Assembly (NCBI GenBank): GCA_022432975.1
Contig: CM039509.1
Coordinates: 48,067,186 to 48,131,185 of the forward strand
Reading direction: 5' to 3'
Source of the DNA: Begonia masoniana
Taxonomy: Eukaryota > Streptophyta > Magnoliopsida > Cucurbitales > Begoniaceae
DNA length: 64,000 nt
Of this stretch, positions 52,601 through 60,835 are shown piece by piece. The position numbers and the translations under genes are program-made. Within the stretch, counting starts at the first letter, position 1, and every line of letters starts with the position of its first letter. Under the pieces are notes generated by a model, which saw only the letters and a program-made list of their open reading frames with translations, had not been told where the DNA came from and searched no databases.

Positions 52601-52670
52601 GACTGATCAACAAAAAAAAGATCACGAAAGATTTTGTGATCATATTAGGACTAACATCTTGAAATTTTAA
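40680..52670 (+). CDS. RNASEH2A: RNase H2 subunit A, truncated and fused to a Harbinger ORF1 tail
   Basis: RNase H2A is the catalytic subunit that removes ribonucleotides from DNA. Exons 40680-40764, 40876-40947, 51713-51836, 51941-52028 and 52296-52670 join in phase to 247 residues. Residues 1-136 follow the family: [17 protein letters not shown] (catalytic D20, E21), [34 protein letters not shown] and [11 protein letters not shown] (third catalytic Asp, D127). After GDPEKF the conserved part, including the fourth catalytic Asp and the last ~160 residues, is missing. Instead about 110 basic, helical residues follow ([34 protein letters not shown]), resembling the NAM-associated tail of PIF/Harbinger ORF1 proteins. 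Intron 2 is 10.8 kb and contains two Copia elements. Enzyme activity is unlikely; a chimeric transcript is possible. Confidence 0.85.
41003..41845 (-). repeat. 3' LTR of the 41.0-46.7 kb Copia element
   Basis: It is 843 bp with TG...CA ends. It contains two tandem copies of a 33-bp unit (GTAGGTGGCCTCCATTTC core, 41730-41795), where the other LTR has one. Confidence 0.95.
41846..45759 (-). pseudogene. TNT1-like gag-pol polyprotein, two inactivating lesions
   Basis: The frame starts [20 protein letters not shown] (gag) at 45759. It contains a CCHC knuckle ([14 protein letters not shown]), protease CDSGASYHV, the integrase HHCC and acidic residues ([15 protein letters not shown]), the RT block [20 protein letters not shown] with YVDDML, and RNase H ([19 protein letters not shown]). 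A TAA at 44053-44055 interrupts the integrase third-acidic region, where relatives have Gln. A 1-bp insertion near 42645 shifts the frame between RT and RNase H. The last frame runs through the polypurine tract into the LTR (to 41802). Otherwise the reading frames are clean. Confidence 0.93.
45848..45860 (-). other. tRNA-iMet primer-binding site
   Basis: The minus strand reads TGGTATCAGAGCC just inside the 5' LTR. This is the complement of the 3' end of initiator tRNA-Met, used by most Copia elements. Confidence 0.9.
45862..46672 (-). repeat. 5' LTR of the 41.0-46.7 kb Copia element
   Basis: It is 811 bp with TG...CA ends, almost identical to the copy at 41003-41845. It borders the tRNA-Met primer site on its inner side. 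Confidence 0.95.
46786..46935 (-). repeat. 3' LTR of the 46.8-51.3 kb Copia element
   Basis: It is 150 bp and matches 51151-51300 with several substitutions, consistent with an older insertion. Confidence 0.93.
46972..51107 (-). pseudogene. Copia gag-pol polyprotein, heavily degraded
   Basis: Gag starts near 51107-51095 ([13 protein letters not shown]) and has the Copia-like N-terminal domain ([19 protein letters not shown]) and a knuckle region ([14 protein letters not shown]). RT remnants at 48431-48027 include [13 protein letters not shown], but conserved FSPV reads YSLV. Further RT (47823-47422, [20 protein letters not shown]) and RNase H (47367-46972) lie in different frames. Integrase is only traceable in pieces with stops. 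The element has no coding capacity left. Confidence 0.88.
51151..51300 (-). repeat. 5' LTR of the 46.8-51.3 kb Copia element
   Basis: It is 150 bp. It abuts the primer-binding site on the left and the AGAAC target duplication on the right. Confidence 0.93.
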
Positions 52671-52675
52671 TGTAT

Positions 52676-52768
52676 TTTTTTCGCAAGTTATGTAATTTAT
52701 TTTCCTCAAGTTATGTAATTTTTTTTCCGCAAGTTATGTAATTTCTTTTCCGCAAGTTATGTAATCTC
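52676..52768. repeat. Four tandem copies of a 22-23 bp unit
   Basis: The unit is CGCAAGTTATGTAATTT plus a T-rich spacer, with one copy reading CTCAAG. It directly follows the stop codon of the chimeric gene. Confidence 0.9.
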
Positions 52769-52778
52769 TTTGTTTTTC

Positions 52779-52817
52779 GAAAGTGTCGACCGGAGAAACC
52801 ACCTGGTCGACACTTTC
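52779..52817. repeat. Perfect 13-bp hairpin
   Basis: GAAAGTGTCGACC and GGTCGACACTTTC are exact complements around a 13-nt loop. Part of the loop sequence (GAAACCACCTGG) recurs at about 52839. Confidence 0.9.
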
Positions 52818-53293
52818 TCCTCAATATAAATAAAATTCGGGGAAACCACCTGGCTCGATTTGGAGCACAATTTGATTAAAAAATATTCTTCGTATTAAAA
52901 TATAGATGTTTATGGAAATTTTTTCTTCAATATTTTATACGGTAACCATGTTTGTGTAATTTTATATTCGTATTTTAATTATATACAGTTAATATTAATT
53001 TTGGTTGTTCCCAAACTATAATATTTACTTCTTTTGTAAATATAAACTATAATATTTACTTAATTTAATGATATTATGATTATATATATGTAAGAAAAAT
53101 TAATATTAAAATTAATATAAAATTATTTTATAAGCAACGAACCAGATGTTGCTATCGTTGGAGTGCAAACTTGATTGAGGTTACTTAAGAGATGAGGTGG
53201 AAGAGAGAGAATGCAATTTATTTAAATAATAACATAAATAATATTAATTTATTTGATAGCAACTCCAACGGGTTGTTATCGTTGGAGTTGCTC

Positions 53294-53698
53294 TAAGCAC
53301 CGAAATGACATGTCGTGGCAGTTTAGATGACCTATCCTTGTCTGCTTCCCTTTCACTAGTTTTTAAAGCTAAACAACCTTCTATGGTGAAATATTTTGTA
53401 ATTCTTGAAGTTAAACTGAAATCAATGATCAATATTAATCTTTTGAGGTGATTTGATCAAATCTCATATTGACAATTAAGACGAAATATACTGGTGATTC
53501 GGAATTGTTGTCAAGAAATAAGAGGAGAGCCATGGATGATAATGGACAGCTAGTTGAGAGACGTTTTCTATTATAACCCCTTTTTCCCCCTCTTGCTAAT
53601 TCATAGTAGCTGCCTTTAGCAAAGTGCAGTTTTTTGATATGTGTAGAATATATATTTTGTACTTCTTTGTTGTTTATATTATTGGTTCTTGAATGTGA
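53294..53698. other. Spacer between Harbinger end and hydrolase pseudogene
   Basis: Nothing recognisable is encoded here. The sequence is moderately AT-rich. Confidence 0.45.
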
Positions 53699-54608
53699 TT
53701 AACTTAGGATGTCTGAAAACACCCTCTCGATGTTTTCCTCGGTCTCTCTGTGCAACAACCCGTGCCACATTTCTTGGTACATTTTCAGTGTCTTGTCTTT
53801 GCTCGACGCCACCGATTTGTCTGTCACTCTATTTTCTTCTCTATGCAATACCAAAAACGGCAACGACACCTGCTCTGAATTTCTATTTATATTCTTCGTA
53901 AAAAGCTTGAGTAATTGAGGAAAAAAATTGAGAAACTTAAATAAATATATAAACCTCATTTAGACTTTGTTCGAGTTCTGAACTGACCCTCAAAAGTTCA
54001 TACGTAGTATTCAAACGAAGCATTTTACATCATTACAGTTAATTTTAAACAGTATTAAAGTGTATAATTTGAATTAAAGCTCTTGCCTGCTGTCTAATTT
54101 CGGGTCGTTTGAAGGCCAATTAAATGATATCTTCTATTGGAACAATTGATGATTGTATTACTATATATGCATGATAATCCAATTATAGGTCAACAATAAA
54201 TAATTAAAAATTAAAATAAAAAAATGAAATCAGTCGAACCTTACACATAGGGGCAACAAGAACAACACCATCCCAGTAATCTGGTTTTTTTTTTTTTTTT
54301 TTTTTTTTTTTCTGTGAAGTAAGAGAGCTACTGCTCATCCCATGGATTCTCCCAGCAACTATCTCATCTTGTTCTTGTTTTCTTTCCTGCATTGTTTTTT
54401 AGGAAAATAGAAAAATTAAAGAAAACCCATTAATAAAGACTGAAAATTAATTATTTATAGTAAAAAAAAATACCGCAGATGCTTGAAAAGTGCTTAGAAC
54501 TGGTAACGTAGCCGAGCAAAGCAACCCATGGCCTTCATAATCTATTCCATGTATTGCAAATCCTGCCTTCGCAAGTCTGATTGCAGTACCTAATAATTAT
54601 CATTTCAT

Positions 54609-54696
<88 letters not shown>

Positions 54697-54850
54697 TTGG
54701 ATAATTTGATGAGAAAATTGGAGAATAATGGTGTTGTTCTTTACTGTTCATGGCTATGCTGCACTCCATGGCATATCCATGGCAGATGAAGATCAAAGCT
54801 TTTGGTTCTTGACTTGTTGGTCTTGAAAAACAGAGTTTTCTGTTTCTCAA
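53699..54850 (-). pseudogene. Alpha/beta hydrolase (monoacylglycerol lipase/caffeoylshikimate esterase-like) pseudogene
   Basis: Exon pieces in order on the minus strand: 54850-54740, QEPKALIFICHGYAMECSIA; 54589 to about 54505, TAIRLAKAGFAIHGIDYEGH, fused by a deletion to the GYVTS/SKHFSSIC exon; about 54375-54240, GESMG followed at once by TGA, then PDYWDGVVLVAPMCK after a poly-A expansion; 53900-53699, VLHREENRVTD and KMYQEMWHGLL. The serine elbow is cut by the stop, the catalytic Asp of EEDRVTD is Asn, and several exons between Ser and Asp are missing. The catalytic His (WHG) is kept. The adjoining Copia element (54.8 kb onward) may have inserted into this gene's first exon. Confidence 0.85.
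54609..54690. repeat. Compound microsatellite (A)n(AT)n(GT)n
   Basis: A poly-A run (54609-54623), then AT repeats to about 54648, then about 21 GT units. It lies in the first intron of the hydrolase pseudogene. Confidence 0.95.
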
Positions 54851-57078
54851 TAGAAGAAAAGCAAATGAAGAAGAAGAAGCAGAGAATGAAAACTACTGTA
54901 ATAAATGCTACTGAAGCGAAAAGAAAGAGACAACGTTTTTACAATATATAACCCAATGCAGGAATGATGAAAAAAGAAATCAAACCAAATGAATGAATAA
55001 ATCTATCTAACTATTTTTCTAATAGTTTTAATATCCCCCTCAAAAGCAAGGCTGAAGGCCGAAGATCTAGGATAAGAAGATGTTAAATGCCACTGGTGGG
55101 AGAGGCTTCGTTAGAGCATCCGCGAGTTGGTTGGCAGAAGGAGTAAACTTGACGGAGAGTTGCTTGCGAAACACCTTTTCTCAGACGAAGTGGAAATCAA
55201 TCTCAACGGGTTTGGATTTGGAACGGAGGACGGGATTAGAGGCCAAATAGGTGGCACTCAAGTTATCACAGAGAATGAGCGGCGCTGTGGCAAAAGGAAA
55301 ACCAAGCTCCTGTAAGAGCGACTGCAGCCAGAGAACTTTGACAGCACCATTTTCAACACTGCGATATTCGGATTCCATGCTAGAGCGGGAGACAACCTTC
55401 TGTTTTATAGAGGACCAAGAGATGAGATTGGTACCGAGAAGAATACAGAAGCCACTGGTGTTTTTGCGATCATCGGGACAGGAGGCCCAGTCAGCATCCA
55501 TATAGTGGAGAAGGTCACAGGGGCTAGAAGGTTTAAATGAGATGTCGAGAGAAAGTATACCTTTGAGATACCGGAGAATCCGTTTCACAGCCTGCCAATG
55601 GACGTCAGAAAGAGAATGCATGAACTGTGATACTGTAATATCCGACTTGTACGGATTTTTGGATTTAATATATTATATTGACATTTTAATAAAACGTGAC
55701 ATTTTGGTAAATATGTCAAATCAAATCCATTTTACTAAAAGAAAGCGTCATTTCAATCCTAACGATTAATAGGAAGTTTAGGAAATTTACGGGATTTTTC
55801 GGAGTAAGAACGCTATATTCCGAGTAATAACCTCTGTCGTAATGTAAAGGACGTGTTAGTAAAAATAGTAAATGAAATCCGAGTCGCGAACAGACAGTTT
55901 CATTAAATCCCAAATAATAAGTTGGACTTATTAGTGAAATAAGGAAATTTGGGAAGTCCGAATCGTTGGACGATTAACGAAACGAGTGACGAAACTAATA
56001 TAAAAACAATGCAAGGGCAAAACGGTAATTTGCCAAACCAAATTTATAAAAATAACCTAAACTCCTTTTCTCCTCACTTTTTTCTTTCCTTCTCTGTTTC
56101 ACGAAAACGACAGAGAGCTTTCCTCTGCGATTTCTCTCGGCCGCGGCGATTCCTCAACGATCCAACCTCCGTTTCTCCTCCGTTCTTCGTGATTCTTCCT
56201 CCTTTCGCAACCCTAGGTATGAGCCTACAATCTTAGAGCTTTTATTTCGACGTTTACGGCGTTTTAGACAATTAGGGTTTCGATACTTTTTCGTTAAAAA
56301 CGCGAATCAGGGTTCGTAATTAATAGGTTAGCCGTGATTAAGTATATATTGCACGTATTTGACGTTATTGGACGAAGTTAAATCAATTTGTGAAAAGGTT
56401 AAAATTTGAAGATTTTCGGGTTTTTAAGGAAAAACTCGTTAATTGAGGTTTTGAATTATCGAGCGTTAATTGACGTTATAAACGCTACGATTAGCTAAGT
56501 TAAGAATTTAGGAAAATTCTTTAGTTAAGATTTGTAATTTGGACGTCAATAGTTTAAATTGGTTTTAACGACGAATATCGTGTTTTGCCTCAGACACACG
56601 ACTCCCGTGGACGAAGCTTGAGATTTCGCGCGCTCAAGGTAAGTTCTCGTGACTTACTCTGACCGATTGGTCTACATCGTACATCGATTTAGCGTCGAGG
56701 ATCTTAGAGGATTGTTTGCTTTATTGCTTTGGTTGGGTAGATAGGTTTATAATTGTTTTAGGTTATGCTATTTCGGTCTTGATGGTATGCATGTTGGTTG
56801 TTTACTTTATGTCTATTAACTGTTCATGCATCACGTATTTGAAAAGTCATGAAAATGAATTTCCGCACGTGTTTTAAGAAACGAAACGAATCTCTGTAAT
56901 TAATCTACGTAATCTGTATCTGGTTACGCGAGGTGGGGCTCAGGCATGGCTGTAGGGTTTGTGAGCATGTACCCCCCTCCTCTAGGTGGAAAGTGATAGT
57001 TCGACCGCGGAATGTATCCTTTCCATTTAGAGGGCTGATATCTCGGTAACAATCTGTCTGCGACGTAATAAAAAGGAA

Positions 57079-57115
57079 TCTGTATCTGTATCTGTATCTG
57101 TATCTGTATCTGTAA
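57079..57115. repeat. TCTGTA hexamer microsatellite
   Basis: About six TCTGTA units with degenerate neighbours (TCTGTAACTGAATCTG). The related LTR B has only a short CAGATA remnant around 62120. Confidence 0.9.
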
Positions 57116-57633
57116 CTGAATCTGAATCTGTAATCTGCATGTTTTCTGAAAGGCATACACACGCATGCATCTGCATTTACGAAGCTTACTGAGATTTCAT
57201 TATCTCATAGATGTCTGTATGGTGTAGGTGACGTCGAGCCAGGTGAGGACGACGTTCCTCCTCCTGACGTATGAGGCAGTTGATGGAGAATGGCCCGTGG
57301 GAGTGTGCTGAGAAGTCGGTGCGTTTTGACCCGTGGGGATGTCTGCGTAAGTATTTTGGGGAATTTAACGAATGTATAGATGAACAGATTAGGATGTTGG
57401 ATCTGGCTAGATGTTAGGTTTATGTTTGATGTTTTAAACGTTTTTTGGAAATCTGTTTGTAGTCTGTGTTTTGATAGTTTTTACTGGAACTGCTTGGAAT
57501 TTGAAACAGGAGGATTAGACAACTTTTAAACGTATCCATGCAGTTCGTTTTTACGAAAGTTTAACGTATGTTTAGATCGTTTAATTAGGGTGCTAAGTTG
57601 AGTAATGAAAGGATGAAAAATTCAAGGAATTTG

Positions 57634-57797
57634 CTCTCTAGAAATCGATTTCCAGAGAGGTGGCTATGTTGGTTAGCTCTCTGGAATCTCGGATTCCAGA
57701 GAGCGAGATTAGTCGCTGCAATACAGCGACTGGTCGCTGCAATATGCAGCGATCAGGCGCTGCATAGTGCAGCGCGAGCAGCGATCAATCGCTGCTC
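57634..57797. repeat. Six back-to-back hairpins in solo LTR A
   Basis: Consecutive palindromes occupy 57634-57659 (one mismatch), 57676-57704 (13-bp stem), 57711-57731 (8-bp), 57732-57754 (9-bp with one G-T pair), 57757-57775 (8-bp) and 57776-57797 (10-bp). The last four share a CGCTGC core and have 2-5 nt loops. There is almost no unpaired DNA between them. Confidence 0.92.
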
Positions 57798-60700
57798 TCC
57801 TTCCTCCACAAAATGTCGATTCTGCCCTCCCAGTTTTTGATTTAGTTTTTATTAATTATTCATGTTTTAAGTTTTATTTAATAAATTGTTATATGTTTTG
57901 TTTTAAATGATTTAAGAACCCGATTTTAATTCCGATTTCAGTTCTGGTTTCAACTTCAGTTTACATTCCGCGTAAAGTTTATTTAAAGTATAGGGATATA
58001 AAAAAAATACGGGTAAAATTGGGTACAGTTTTAGGGATGTTACAGATACCTTGTGACTGCAAAAGAGATATCAGGACGGGTGAGGCAGCAGTATTGGAGA
58101 GCGCCTACAATGCTGCGATATAGGTAGCCATCTGGGAGAGGGAGGCTGGAGTGGAGAGATAAAACTGGTCCAGCAATCATGGGAGTCGGAACCGGTTTGC
58201 AAGAACTCATATTGGACCTGTGAAGGAGGTCAGTGATGTACCAAGATTGAGAAAGATGCATACCGGCAGGTGTCGCGGTGACAGAGATACCTAGAAAGTA
58301 GGATAACGGGCCGAGATCTCAAACTCGAAACTGAGAGTGAAGATACAACAGGAGCTGATCTATTAGTGAAGCTGAGTCACCTGTCATAATAATATCGTCC
58401 ACATATACAAGCATGATGAGAACCGAGGAGGGCGTGCGATGGATGAAAAGTGACAAGTCTGATCTGGAAGCGGAGAAACCCCAATCAATTAAGGCCGTGT
58501 AGAGCTTGACATACCAGGCTCTCGAAGATTGTTTAAGGCCATAGAGAGCTTTATGCAGAAGACAGACAGCCGACAGAGAAGAGGGGTCAACAAAACCAGG
58601 AGGCTGTTTCATGTACAATTGCTCAGATAAATCCTCATGTAAGAAGGCATTGCTGACGTCGAACTGTCAGATAGGCCACCGAAAAGAAACGGCTAAAGAG
58701 AGCACTGTGCGGACAAATGCGGGTTTGACTACGGGACTGAAAGTCTCATCATAATCAATACCTTCGGTTTGGTCATAGCCTTTTTCAACAAGACGAGCTT
58801 TATATCGAGAAACGGTGCCATCAGAGTTGAGCTTTGTCTTAAAGACCCACTTGCAGCCAATAAGTTTTGCATCAATATGAAGGGGAACTAGTGTCCACGT
58901 GTGGGTTTGGTAGAGGGCGGAAATTTCCTCGTGCATGGCGGTAAGCCAATGAGGAGACTTGGCAGCCTGAGAACAAGTGTGTGGTTCAAGGGGAGGCGCA
59001 AGAAGTAAAGCTTTAGGTTTAAAAATACCAGCTTTGGCTCTAGTAGTCATAGGGTGAGGGATGGGAACATGGGGATGGGGCTCGGGGGTAGGGAGAGGTC
59101 CAGGTGGGAGAGTGGGTGGAGAGGAAGGTGGGTTAGGGATAAGTGAAGGTTGGGGGTAGTGATGAGTGGAAAAGCAGGGAGGATGGGAGGTGAGGAGGGT
59201 GGAGGAGAGGGAAAGGTAGGGTTAGAGAGGGGATGAGGGATAGTAGGAATAGTAAGTTGAAAATGGGAGGAATGAGAGACTGGATTTAAGATGGAGGAGA
59301 ACGGAAATTGAGACTCGACGAAAGTAACGTGACGGGAGATATAAACTTTGTGAGAGGTGGTTCGAGACAAAGGTGACCTTTGTGATGTGGATTGGGGCCT
59401 AAATAGACACGGAAGGGACCGTGGTTGAAGCTTGTGTTTGTTGAAGGGACGAATAAGTGGAAAACACAGACAGCCAAAAACACGAAGGTAGAGGTAAGGT
59501 GGAAGTTTGTGGAACAAAGACTCAAAAGGGGACTCATGGTTGAGGACTAGAGTAGGAAGAAAATTGATGAGACTAGTAGCGGTAAGAAAAGCATTGAGGA
59601 ACGGAGGAATGGAAAATAAGGGAGAGACCAGTCTCAACCACATGACGGTTTTTGCGTTCGACCCGATCATTTTGATTCGGGGTATACAGACAAGAAATAC
59701 GATACTGAATGCCGAGGGATTTAAACAGAGGGGTAAGAGACTGAAATTCACCACCACAGTCGGATTGGACACTTTTGATTTTAATAGAGAATTGAGTAAG
59801 GACAAACTGATAAAAGTTGACAAAAGTGGTGTAGACTTCGTTTTTTAATTTTAATGAAAAAAGTCAAGTGAAACGAGTACAGTCGTCAATAAAGAGAACA
59901 AAATATCGAGCACCCGTGACAGAGGTAATCGGGGAGGGGCCCCACACGTCCGTATGCACAATATCGAAAGGAAAACGAGCATGTGACTGCGAAATTGAAA
60001 AAGGAAGCTGATGACATTTACTCATTTTGCAAGGTACACGTGTCATACAAAAGATTATCATAATGAAAATTATAGGCAGTGGACACTTGCTAAAGGACCC
60101 GTGGGGAGGAACGTCCCAGCCGGCAATGCCAGAGAGTGACTGGAGGAGAACCAAAAACCGAGAGCCAAGCAGCAAGAGACAAAATGGAGGAGGCGGAGGG
60201 TGTACGGTAGAGACCATCATGGAGTTCACCACGGAGGAGGAGTCGGTGAGAAAGCCGATCCTTAACAAGGAAATACGAGGGATGAAATTCAACATAGGCA
60301 GAATTATCTTGGCATAAATGAGATACACTCAGCAGATTGTGCGAAAAGTGAGGAGTGTGATAAACAGAATTTAAAGATAGAGAACGGCCAATCGCCGGAA
60401 GAACAGAGGAACCAGAAACATAAAGGGGAAGAGTGGTACCTTCTGCCGTAGCGACGTGCGAAGGAACCAGGAGATGCTGGAGGTGAGAGAGATCGTTGGA
60501 AGACTGCAGAAAATGATGGGTGGCGCTGGAGTCCATAACCCAGGAGAGGGCCGACGAGGAGGTTATCGGAGTGGAGAGGAGACCTATCGGGTTGAGAGAA
60601 GGTGCAGGGGGAGGAAGGCTGAAAAACGACGGGTGGGTAAAGTGGTTGGGTCGGGTCGTTAGAAAGGTGGGTAGGGTCTGTTTGGAGATTGGGTTGGGTC

Positions 60701-60835
60701 GGGTCAAAGGAGTAAGAGGTTAGGTGGGCCTGGGGTTGGGGTTGGGTCGGTGAAGAGGCCTGTTGGGCTGCAGAAGAGAGAAAATAGCACCTGAGGGCTG
60801 AATGGCCCAATCGATTGCAGATCTGGCACTTGGGC

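Larger units (their letters stand above)
52335..53293 (+). mobile_element. PIF/Harbinger 3' remnant joined to RNase H2A
   Basis: It begins inside the ORF1 (Myb/NAM-like) tail fused to RNase H2A exon 5 and runs through repeats and AT-rich DNA. The right end is GTTGGAGTTGCTC at 53281-53293, followed by TAA. A related inverted word (AGCAACTCCAACG) lies just inside, and TAA fits the 3-bp TWA target preference of Harbinger elements. No left end or DDE transposase is present. The element may have deleted the remainder of the RNase H2A gene when it inserted or rearranged. Confidence 0.55.
55634..58044 (+). mobile_element. Solo LTR A, 2.4 kb, chromovirus/Gypsy-like
   Basis: It begins TGTAATATCCGACTTGTACG and ends GGGATGTTACA, with a perfect 5-bp target duplication GATAC (55629-55633, 58045-58049). 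No internal domain is present, so it is a solo LTR. The leader near 56030-56110 is CT-rich and followed by GCTTACTGAG-type blocks (57182), a pattern seen in long chromovirus LTRs. It interrupts the Copia RT/RNase H region. Near its end is an array of short palindromes (57634-57797). Confidence 0.9.

Noticed and set aside
54605..54740. His/Thr/Tyr/Ile repeat tail in an open frame
   Set aside because: It is read-through of the GT/AT microsatellite in the intron after the first hydrolase exon.
56905..57166. Minus-strand frames rich in RYRYRY or IQIQIQ
   Set aside because: They are translations of the TCTGTA microsatellite inside solo LTR A and do not represent a protein.
59507..60317. Plus-strand basic open frames opposite the Copia integrase and gag
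   Set aside because: They are antisense shadows of C/T-rich Copia coding sequence and lack any domain.
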